Part shown: positions 49,941 through 61,251 of the stretch, in pieces
Numbering within the stretch: position 1 is the stretch's first letter
How the letters are laid out: every line of letters starts with the position of its first letter
NCBI GenBank assembly: GCA_020284085.1
Contig: JACEVL010000062.1
Location: forward strand, 1,959,610-2,023,609
Direction of reading: 5' to 3'
DNA length: 64,000 bases
Source: Aporrectodea caliginosa
Lineage: Eukaryota > Annelida > Clitellata > Crassiclitellata > Lumbricidae
Notes under the pieces: model-generated
The model's input: only the letters and a program-made list of their open reading frames with translations
Told to the model about the DNA's origin: nothing
The model's database searches: none
Program-made: the position numbers and the translations under genes

Positions 49941-51109
49941 GCTGTTAATTCGTGTTTATGCTGTCGTTAGATTCTGTAGCTTTGAGTGAAGAACTCGTAT
50001 TAATTACTTTCTTACTTTGACAAGAATGTTTGTATGGTTTCGGATGTCCTTAATACTTTAACGGCGATCATGGCCTTTTTAAGGTCGTTATAGGCCCTAG
50101 GCACTCTTGCATTCATAGACACCAACTACCAGCTTTGCATTAAAGCTAAATGCAGTTACGCATTCACATTATTGACGTCATGTTTAATCATAATTCACGA
50201 ACACGTCCAGTTTTTATTTTAAATCTCAATTTACTTTTTGTAATGTTGATTATTTCAATTTAATAACCTGGATATATCCACTAAGGTCTAATGCAATATT
50301 TCTGTTTTTTTCAATCCTATTTTCAGACATGTGTATAGGCCCCTGAAAGGTTCGTAGGCCCTACGCACAGTGCTTTATGAATAATATGGCCCTGACGATG
50401 AGAGTGTACTAAAAGCAACTGGGAAACCAATGCAGCTCGTCGTGTAAGTGTTAAAGGACGTCCGTAAAACATTTGACCTACTTCCAACTCATCCATCCAC
50501 TTTTGGAACATGGAGGGTGGTTGTTAGATTGCTCAATTTGTAATGTGGAGAGTAGAGAGAGGTTCGAGCATTCCCCAAGACTGTTACTGTGTAGGGACTT
50601 GAGCAAGTCCTTCACTCACAATAATTATTGAGTGCCATCTATTGATGCCTGCTTATTAGATAGTGCACTTTTATGCATAATAATAATATTTTGTGGTCAA
50701 AGATTCATCAAACACCGTTTATAATCAAACATTATTTTATTTGCATAGCTATATATAAGCCTACAGTAATATTACAGGTTGTGGCCCTACTTCAGGCATC
50801 ATGCCTTCGATGGCAAAACAGCTCAGATGGATGCAATGTTCCAGTTCCGGCTTTACCTTGAAAATATCGATCACTGAAGCAAATATCCTAAAAGTTCCTA
50901 GCTCAAGTTATTCTGGAAAACTCCACATGCTCACAAATAAGTGTAACGGAATTTTCCACTGTACACCGTAACCTAACGAATGGAATAGTAGAAATGAGTA
51001 TACATGCATTACTGTGCAATGCCTACATCTGATGGAATCTCACTTCAAATTGCCGGGTACTTCCATAGCGAGGGCGTGGGGACAATTGCAAGGGAGACTA
51101 CACAATAAT
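49941..51109. other. No gene recognised; SINE fragment
   Basis: At about 50565-50690 there is a + strand SINE body (GTGTAGGGACTTGAGCAAGT, then CACTCACAAT and ATTGATGCCTGC) like the one at 60540. The rest shows no supported coding region; short frames at 50323-50511 and 50673-50861 match nothing I know. Confidence 0.5.
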
Positions 51110-51599
51110 GGTAAAGTCGTAGTTTACGTTGCTAAATTATTCTAATGTCTTCAATGCCGTACTTGACGTTGGTAAGTAAGCAGTCTACCTATGTGCATGT
51201 TAACTATCATCAATCCAGCTTCCAGTTCATCAAGAATTTTTTCATCAATCCTACTTCCATTTAATTGGTAAAAATTACTTTTATCAATCCAACTTCTGTT
51301 TGACGAAAGAAATATTTGTCATCAATGGAACTTTTATTGAAGCAAAGCTATATTCTCATGGATCCATCTTCTAATTACGGAAACAATTATTTTCATCAAT
51401 CCAGCTTGTATTGAATCGAAAACTTAAATTCATCCATCCAGGGGAAAAATTATTTCGACCAATCCAACTTCAATTTTGAACGCAGGATTGTTTTCATCAA
51501 TCCCACTTCAATTTAGGGAAACAATTTCTTTGATCAATCCAGCTTCCATGTTAAAGTGACAATATCAAATAATTTAGCAACGTTAACTACGACTTTACC
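51110..51599. mobile_element. hAT-like MITE, family A (490 bp)
   Basis: The ends are GGTAAAGTCGTAGTTTACG and the inverse of GGTAAAGTCGTAGTTAACG, flanked by the exact 8-bp repeat ACAATAAT (51102-51109 and 51600-51607). The core has about eight ATCAATCCAGCTTCCA-type repeats. Confidence 0.92.
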
Positions 51600-52760
51600 A
51601 CAATAATTCTACACGATATGGTAAACTGGCTGTAAATTTCTACTCTTAACCACCCTCGCCACAACACTTAAGCAGGACGCTGTGTCAAAACATTTAAAAA
51701 TTATTACCTAAACCGATATTAATTATTAAGAACACAACGAACATTAGCGACTATTTACAAACACCACGGTCGACACCGACCATACTGCAGGCAACTCCGT
51801 TGATAAACGTTCATTTTGTACAAAATACAATCAAATTCTTAAAATATCAACAACAGGCCACCTCCAGGCTAGCATAACATTTGCCGCAGGGCACTCTGCT
51901 AACACAGATGTTTCTGAAATGCTTATATATTTTCTCTAGAAAGAAAACAATTCTAGACAATTCATCTAGGCCTAATTGTTTATCCAGCAGTGCTAGGCCT
52001 AAATGGCACACATATTTCACACAGATCTCACTAGTTTAAAAACAGCTACATAAAACACGTTAAGCAGCATGCAGAATACAACTAGGAGTCACAGACCCCA
52101 GTTCGACTCCGTTATTTTGTCATTTGACTAGAAATAAACTGATAAATCATAAAATTATTGTTTTGGGGAAAGGATTACACATCAGATTTAACTTAAGTCA
52201 TTCATGCGCATGGCGGGTCATTTTATGACATGACCTAATAGTTAACCAGGTCGTGCATGCGCAGATCAAATATGGCATGTAGCATTCTAATCGTGAAATT
52301 AATAAAATTGTAAGTTACGATATTGCGTGTACGGAAGAGCCACTTCCATTTCCTCAAATTTAGTCCGACAATTATTTTCCCAATCTAACGATTCAAATTC
52401 CAGCTTGGAGTAGCCTACTGTAATAGGTAAGTTAATCTAGTGTAAGGTGACACACCAGCGTTAAATATATTTTATGTTGGGAGAGTTCCTGCTGTACCTC
52501 CCATCTGATACCTACACTCTACTCTCTGTCCCTCAGTCTTCGGAACTCCTTCATGGTCCCTGGGCCTTTTATGAAAACAAATGTTTAAACATATACCTTG
52601 CCTAAGGAATTCACAATTAAGTCAGTTTATGAAAGTCAACGCCTAGGCATCGCGTGCGTTTTGCAGTTCAGTGCTGGGCGAACCTTCCCTAAAGAGTTTT
52701 AGACTGTCTGCCAGAAAAGTTATATATTCCACTTACGATTCATTAATGCCATCGCGTCTA
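51600..52760. other. No gene recognised
   Basis: Unique-looking AT-rich sequence with no supported reading frame, element end or RNA gene. A TCCCATCTGATACCTACACT stretch near 52500 shows no coding pattern. Confidence 0.4.
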
Positions 52761-52769
52761 CCCATAAGC

Positions 52770-53060
52770 ACCCACTCACAAAACGCACCCTGATGCCTCG
52801 CTCAACCATCCAGCCATTCATGTATTTATCCATCTAATCATGCACCCACCAACCTAACCACAAATTCATTCACCCATCCATTTATGCTTCCATCTATGCA
52901 TCCATGCATGAAAGCACCCAACCATCCATCCATTTATGCACCTATCTATCCATGCACACACGTATGCATCTATTAGGTTACAGGGAAAATAAATTGAATT
53001 GAATTTATGCACCAATCCATTTATGCATCCATCTATCCAAGCACCCATCCATCCAATCGG
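52770..53060. repeat. Degenerate CCATCCAT/TTATGCAT tandem repeat
   Basis: Repeats on the theme CATCCATTTATGCA, related to the purer CCAT array at 58390-59100. Confidence 0.75.
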
Positions 53061-53284
53061 AGCATTTATTAGGCGCCTCTATCAGCCTAAAATAAAGCAC
53101 AGGGCGCTATCACACGCTTTGGAGATCTTTGGCCGAAGCCGCAAACAACAACGATTGAATAAATTGCGCTGGGACTCCAACTGAGTCCGTAGTTACTGTC
53201 AAAGATCGGGTCACTATGCCACACACTGAACCAGCGGCCGCAGGACTTGTAAGAGCGCACACATCCGCTAACGAGACATAACAA

Positions 53285-53375
53285 TGTTTGGCGCGTATTT
53301 TAAAAGCGAGGGGCGGGGCCTGCTGACGTCATCGTCGCCCGTGATTGGTTGTTTATTCTATCGAGATGGCGGATT
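53285..53375. promoter_or_regulatory. Dense promoter-like cluster (E2F, GC box, CRE, CCAAT, ATGGCGG)
   Basis: Within 90 bp: TTTGGCGCG (53287-53295, E2F-like), TATTTTAAAA (53296-53305), GGGGCGGGGC (53310-53319, GC box), TGACGTCA (53324-53331, CRE), GATTGG (53343-53348, reversed CCAAT) and AGATGGCGG (53364-53372, YY1-like). It is GC-richer than its surroundings. The gene it would drive is not clear: minus-strand order CCAAT-CRE-GC-TATA suggests leftward transcription, while the + strand gives a short MADLPAPFFS frame at 53366. Functional status is inference. Confidence 0.5.
53352..53357 (-). promoter_or_regulatory. Candidate poly(A) signal AATAAA of the SLC17-like gene
   Basis: The minus-strand AATAAA lies about 115 bp beyond the stop codon of the SLC17-like gene and inside the promoter-like cluster. 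It is the nearest canonical hexamer downstream. Confidence 0.45.
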
Positions 53376-53469
53376 TGCCAGCTCCGTTCTTTTCTTTTCG
53401 CCCAGTTCCTCGTCTGTTTTGGTGGGTTTGAGGATGACTGGGTCCTCGACATTTGCGGTAACTACTTCC

Positions 53470-53616
53470 TCAATCCAGCTTCTCTGGAGGGACCTCCCAT
53501 TCCATGTAGCTCCATCTCTGTCGTTTTCCGGTTCCGCAGATGAGGAAGACGATGGTTCCGAAGGTAAGGACTGCCCCCGATATGTAGAACGCGTTACGCC
53601 ACGCCGCGCGTGTTAG
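53470..53616 (-). CDS. SLC17-like terminal exon H
   Basis: Acceptor TCTTTTCAG. Encodes [35 protein letters not shown] and a short tail ending PPEKLD, then TGA. The GTGKRQRW end corresponds to the G.G..Q.W motif after the last helix in this family. Confidence 0.93.
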   Translation of the reverse strand, partial: LTRAAWRNAFYISGAVLTFGTIVFLICGTGKRQRWSYMEWEVPPEKLD

Positions 53617-56600
53617 CTGAAAAGACGACAGAATTTGACAATTTTCTTCTGAAAAAAGACGGAAAAAGCAAAAAAAAGGTCATTAGAAATTTTTCAAAGT
53701 AATAAACAATGGTTTTTCTGCAAATCTGGAAAACATTTTTGCATGGCTTTCCGGTTAGGGCCCCGGATGTCTTAACCTGGCCCTTGGCTTAGGGCCCCCC
53801 TAAAGTCTTAATCTGGCCCTGACCACAATCCATAATTGAAACCTCAGAGGTAGATGACTTACATTTCTGTAGGTCAGGGTGCCAACGATCACTGGTGCCA
53901 CAAATCCGGGAATCGTAGAAATACAGTTCGTAATCCCAAACACAGTTCCTGCAAACGAATTTACCCCATCGTACCATAAGTTATTATTACTGTAATTATT
54001 ATTGTAATTATTATTATTATGGTTATTATTAAATGCAAATTATTACTATTGCAACCACCACCACCACTACTACACTACTAATACCACCACAACCACTACT
54101 ACTACCACTAATATTAGCAGTAGTAGCAGCAACCAACATCAACAGCATTGTACATGTAGATCATTGTTGTCAACATTATCATCGTCACCATGGGTAATTT
54201 TTCGTCATGAGCATCATCATATTTTCCAAGTGCCAGGCTTAATCAGATGCCCTCTGCTGGAGAAATGCCACACTCCACGACCAAACAACCGACCTGCAAA
54301 AGGAGGTGCGATGTCCATGTGGTTGACTCCCCATCCGCCCCAGGACAGTCCAAGGCAGAATCCAGTGATGACCAGAAGGAAAATGGCCACCTCCTTCTCA
54401 CAGTTTATGAATCCAATGCCTATCAGGCATGCAGTCGGTACCACGAAGCCTGTCAAGTACATGGAAAGTAAAAGTAAATGGAAATAAAGTAAATTCAAAG
54501 TAACAGTAAATGCAGAGTAAAAGTACATGCAAACTAAAAGTAAAACGATGAAAGTAAATGCAAAGTTAAAGTACATAAAAGTAAAGTTTAAATGCAAAGT
54601 TAAAGTAAATGCAGAGTAAAAGTAAATACAAAGTAAAAGTAAACGCAAATGCAAGTAAAAGTAAATGAATAGTAAAGTCAGTGCATAGTAAAAGTAAATG
54701 CAAAACAAGTAAATGCGAAATAAAAGTAAAATGAAAAGTAGAAGTATGTGCAAAGTAAAAGAAACTGCAATGCAAATATTAAAGCAAATGGTAAAAGTTA
54801 AATTAATGAATAGTAAAGTCAGTGCAAAGTAAAAGTAAATGGAAAAAAACTGCTAGTTTCTTGTAAGCAACTTGTTTAGTTGACAATATAACATGCGGTC
54901 TTCGATTAATAGTTAAATGTAAATTTAATCGTTAAAATTAATTAACGATTAAGGCTGCAGAAGTTAACGACTAATTAATCGATTAATCTTTAAAAATAAC
55001 TGTAATCGTTTAAATTAATTAATCGATTAATTAATCGTTAACTTCCGCAGCCATAATTCCAATGCATTGTCTTGTATAATGTATACATACCGAGGATGCA
55101 GAATAGCTTTCGAACCGAAGGTAACGGACATCAGATGACGAGAAAGCAGAAAGTCGGTTATGGTTCCACCGAGCAGCATCCCAAACCACATCGTTAGGTA
55201 TGGAGCACCAGCCACTGCGCCACTCTGAAAAGTACACAGACATTCAGGTCAGGTCAATGTCAGGTCAAACTGTGTTAAGGTCAGGTCACAGAACGACTAT
55301 GAAAGGCATGCAGAATTCAGGTCAGGTCAATGTCAGGTCAAACTGTGTTAAGGTCAGGTCACAGAACGACTATGAAGGCATGCATAAATTCAGGTCAGGT
55401 CAACGTCAGGTCAGGCTGTAGTATATTTATTAAGGTCAGTTCACAGAACGACTATGAAAGGCATGCGGGTTTCAGGTATTATTAGTACTATTGTTATTAT
55501 CATTGCTATTATCGCCATCGTCGTCGTCATCATCATCATCATCATTGCAAGAAAAAACCAAAGGTAATACGTACGCTCTGTACGTTAAACTTGAGTATGT
55601 AGCTGAGGAACTGTGGTATCGTAGTCATTATGAAGAAGTTACCCCAGTTGTGGGCAAAGTTACCAGCCATCACAGCATAAACGGAAGGGGAGGTGATCAT
55701 CTTCAGCCACGGTGTCTTCAATGTAACCTACAGTGGAAATGTAAATGTAATTGTAACGTACTTCATCGTAATCATAAACCACAAACTTCTAAAGCACCAC
55801 TCGAAAGCCGAGCGAAGGGCACAAGCTTATTCACGAGCGCTGAGTGTAATTCGACTTACACGAGCCAATGCAAAGCTCAATAAGATATAAAGAAATGAAG
55901 TACAGCCCAATGTGATATTGTAATAGAACAGGTAGAGACTACTTTGCCGGCAAAAAGTAAATAAATGATGCAATGAAATTTAACGTGATCTATTGTAATA
56001 GAAGCTATTGCCATGTAGGGACCTTGAGCAAGTGTGAGTACATATATTATATATGTATGTTAGGGGTGTCCACGAATACAAGAAAATAATTTTCTCCGAT
56101 TTGAATGCACATAGGCTCATTTTGTTCCTTTTACAATATTATATCATCTGCCAAAAAGTTCAGCAATTAAATAACTTTTAGAGGTTGCTCAATGAGGCCA
56201 AAGTTCTAGATGTGAAGAACGGCTCCAACACAGAGCATCCAAAGGCAATGTTGACAGGATTGCAGTCTGTGTTACAGGGCATAATGTAGGTAAGGCACTC
56301 GGAGTAATAAAAGTTCCTTCTATAGCACTGGACAGGCACAAGCTAAGGCTGCATTCCAATTGTTGAATCTCTGTGATGTTGCAACAGATGTTGTAGGCAT
56401 GTGCTTTGATACAACGGCGTCAAACACAGGGACAAAGCGTAGCGCATGTACTTTGCTGGAACAGTTGATGCAGAAAACGTGTTGCACTTAGCATTCAACA
56501 CCACATGCATAAGATCATCATCGGTGAAGTCCGTGTAGTATTGCATGGCCAGTCATGGACCAAACATTGCTCTTTTCAACAGATTTTAAGAGTTTTGGCC

Positions 56601-59600
56601 AAACATCAACCAAGCAAACTACAAATCTTAGAATGAGTACCCGACTTGATTACATGCTGCTGCAACAGCTTTGTGAAGAAGTGTGTTCATTCTTGCAAGC
56701 TTTCCTGTCATACAGTACCTCATATTTACCAGGAGAATATTACAAAGAATTGAGCGAGCTTACACTTCTAATTTTGGACTGTCCCCTCCCAACTCCCAAA
56801 CATTACCACTCCTGGCCGCCAGGAGCTTATCACATGGCAAGGTGGATGGCTAGTTATTTATTGCCTTAAAATCTACCTTTTTCATGTGAATGTCAAGCTT
56901 ACCACTAGTGAGTTGGAGAATCTTACAGAGTTTCGTATTTTGCAGCACATATCTATGTTCCTGCCTGTCAGGGACGGTATCTCATTCCACGCAGTGGGTG
57001 CCGATGCCACATTTAACGAAATACTGCTGTTCCAAATGATCAAACAGTACTCTGACATAAACAAGGTGTGTCACAGGCTGTAATTAAAAGCTACAAACCA
57101 CCTGTGGTACCTTGGACTTGTGCCACTGTCATTGTTTTCTATGAAGGTTTCCATTGAAGATAAAAGTTAATGGTTCAATCAATGATCCAGAGTGGAAGTG
57201 ATTGGTATTTATTACATTCACAGGATGATTAAAGCTACATATGACCAGCTGGTGAGGTCCTCTTCATCTGCTGCCTTGATATCTTTTGGAATAAGTATAG
57301 CTACTTTGTCAGTCGACGATCCAGATGCCTGGAATGAGATACCGTCACTGACACCAGCATAACAGTCGTCAAGCCACTGAAAGCTGTTAATGACTTACAT
57401 ATAGCAGAGCATTCAGTGACTTTGATGAGTATAAACTCAGTACATTTTACCAATCGATCACAAAATCAGAGCAAGAAATGCAGAAGTTAATAGAGGTTGT
57501 TGAGGACAACAGGAAGCGAATACCAGATGCTCGAAACAACACGCTAAAGTCTTACAGTCTTCGGTAGCTTATTTACAAGATTTCACAGCATCCAGGATCT
57601 GGGAACACTGAGGCTCTATATTACTTATACAGTTACATGACACTTTTAACTGAAAGCTATGAGCCTAGGAATCCCCCATGATTCAAACTATGATTTCATC
57701 AGTGACACTTTTATTTCAAGCTTTGTTTGTGCACTGCTGCTATTAGATTGCATTAGCGATGCGTTTTTATATGTTGAAACTTCAGCCTCATTGAGCAACC
57801 CCCAAATGTTGACACAGAGACCTGAAATTTTGCATGAAATTTTATTTCTGTATAAGCAACAATATTAGAGGGTGTGCAAATTTAAATTCCCAAAAAATTT
57901 ATTTTGGACACCCCTAATGTATGTATGTATGTATGTATGTGTGTGTAAATATGTTTGTTTGTGTTTATGTATGTACGTAGGTATGTATGTATGTGTGTAT
58001 GTAAATGTGTGTGTGTATGTATGTGTGTATGTATGCATATGTGTGTTTGTAAGTGCATATGTATGTATGTACGTATATGCGTGTTTGTATGTTTGTCAGC
58101 ATATGTGTTTATATGTGTGATTTAATATGTGAACGTGTTTATCTAGAAACCCAATAAACAGCGCTGTTTTAATTGCCTCCTAAATTGCTGTCTTAGCCGA
58201 AGTGGACTTGAAGCTCATCAAGAAAGTAAGTAAACAGTTCTAGATTAACCTGAAGGTCATCACTGCTCAAGGTCATATACATCGCCCTCCCTCCCTCCCT
58301 CGTTCCATCGCTACATTCCACTTCCTCTTGCCACCCATCCACCCTCCAACACTTCATTCCTTTATCGACACATAGTGATTTCATCCCTTCCTCCATCTCT
58401 CCCACCATCCACCCATCCATTAATTCATTCATCTACCCATCCACACTCCAACACATCCACCAATCCACCCATCCCTGCATCCATCCACTCATACCTCTAC
58501 GCTCAATCCACCAATCCATCTACCCCACTCAAACATCCATCATCCATCCACCCACCCATGCATCCATCCATCTGCCTCATCCACCCATCAGTCTACCACC
58601 AGCCACATATCCATCCATCCATCCACCCACCCATCCACCAATCCATTCCTCTACCCCACTCACCATCCATCCATCCCACTACGGGCCATGCACCCATCCA
58701 TCTACCCCACCCACATATATTATCCATCTACACATCCATCCATCCATCCATCCATCCAAACATCCACCCACCAACCCACCCATCCATCCACCCATACATC
58801 CATCCATCCACCCATCAACCCACCCATCCATCCATCCATCCATCCATCCATCCATCCACCCATTCATCTATCCAACCCACCCACCCACATTCCATCCATC
58901 CCTCTACGGCCCACCCACCCATTCATCTACCCATCGAGCCATCCACCCACCCATACACCCATCCACCCATCCACAAACCAATCCATCCATCCACCCACCC
59001 ACCATCCATCCATCCCTCTACGCCCCATCCACCCATTCATCTACCCTACCCACACATCCATCTATTCACCCATCCACCACCACTCCATCCATCCATCCGT
59101 ACTCACTCCTTTGGCTCTTTGTGGTCCCTGTGCTGTCTCGATGTAATTTCGTTCCTGTGACGATATCCTCGGATGTGTCGACGGTCTGTCATAGACGAGG
59201 AAGATCCACATCACACTCCAGACAATTCCAATCGCACCTAGAGAGACACAACACACACAGTTCAACTCTACTCCAACCCAGCACGGTCCTCATATACCAA
59301 AATCCCAACCCGTGTAGCAGGTCTTAAATATAATGTAGTAGTAAAACTAGAAGTTGGATGAGCGATGAAAACATGGTTTTAATGCTAAATTATTGCAATA
59401 ACATTAGAAGTTGGATGAGCATATTTATTGCAGAAATAGAAGCTGGATGAGCGACGAAATAATGATTTTTGATGCTAAATTATTTTGCTAAAACTAGAAG
59501 TTGGATGCGCGATTAAAATATTTTTAGCAGATGTAGAAGTTGGATGAGCGATGAAAACATGCCTAAAATATGTTTTAAATTATTAAGAACTGCTATACCG

Positions 59601-61207
59601 GTTGGTATTAGGGTAAATGCGCACGGTTCATACATAGGGACCTTGACTGGCGTGGCACACATTCAAACGGCAACGGTGGTGAAGTATTTAAGTATTTCAC
59701 CCTGTCACTTCATTGAAAATTTGAGCAGGGTCGAGGCCACATACGGTCGCTATATAAATCAACTACATTTACATTTTAATCTATTCCGTAATGCATTGCA
59801 CTATGCTAAGGTCAATTGTGTTTCTAAGCTATTGCAATACAATAAACAAATTTTATGGCACTTGATGATTTTTGATATATCACTTGTTACAGTACAAGTT
59901 TGACCAGTTACTCTGATATTCTGCGCATTCCATATGCTGTTGAATACTTGTTCGAAATCTGTAGTATTGTATCGTAAAGTACTGTGTTCTATCACACTGT
60001 TCTGTTCATAGTTGTAAAAAACGTTTTTTTCGTTTTTTATTTTTTTTCCAAAAAACGTCGTTTTTTTCGTTTTTTATTTTTTTCCGTTTTTTATTTTTTT
60101 TATTTAACCTTATTTGTTTATTAACTGTCTGTTACTATTTTTTAAATTTAATTTTTGTCTGATATCTCTTACGTGATCTCCGTCCTTTCAAGGATTCATC
60201 TAATTTATGTAACAATTTAGTGCCATCAGTTGAAATAAACAGCACTGTACAGGAAATAAAATTTATAACAGTTATTTGAATTTCTAAGTTATTCAAAATG
60301 CTATGTAGAAAGGTCAAATTATTTTCCTTTCCGATAAACTTTTTTCTCGTTTTTTCCGTTTTTTATTTTTTCAATAAAACGACGTTTTTTCCGTTTTTTA
60401 TTTTGATTTTACCGTTTTTAACAACTATGGTTCTGTTGATAAAACAATTATACTGCATCACATTTCTTTGTATTGTACTGTATTGTCGATGGTAATCAAT
60501 TGGTAACACGTAGAGTACGGGTTCAATCCTCCTCCTCTGAGACTGTTATTGTGTAGGGACCTTGAGCAAGTCCTCCACGCACAATTGCTCAGCGCCATCG
60601 ATTGATGCTTGGTTCATTGGATAGCGGCGCTAAATAAATGCGTACTAGCGAAAATAGTGATTATTATAATACTTCATTGATCTCATTGTTTCTCATTCAG
60701 TATTGTATTGTATTAAAATCATGTGTTGTACTGTAATCTATTACATTCTATTGTATTGTATTGTTTCTCTCCGTACTGTTTCGTATTGTATTGCTTTGCA
60801 CAATACTTTATTGATCTACTTGTAGCCTATCTCAGTATTTTACTGTATTTAGAAACATGTTTTATTGCATTGTATTGTGTCTCACTCTATTGTTTCGTAT
60901 TGTATTGTATTGTATTGCATTGTACAATGCTGTATTGTATAATGTTCTATTACATACCAAAGACGTAGAAGACAGATTGCCAGTTGACCATCTGACAAAG
61001 AACTCCACTGACCGGCATTGCAACCACCGTTCCAATCTGCGCACCTAATAATACAACAACACAATACAACTGTACTTTGAAATTGCCCTCCTTCCAAAGT
61101 TCAGAATTGCACACACGACGATGTCGCAGATACAATTATATTGTACAGCAATACTGAGCAAAGGACATGCTCAAGGTCCCTACAGTAACCGCCTTGGGTG
61201 AGGCTCG

Positions 61208-61251
<44 letters not shown>

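Noticed and set aside
58375..59160. 261-residue His/Pro/Ser-rich frame on the + strand
   Set aside because: It is the CCAT microsatellite; the real coding sequence there is the minus-strand SLC17 exon C.
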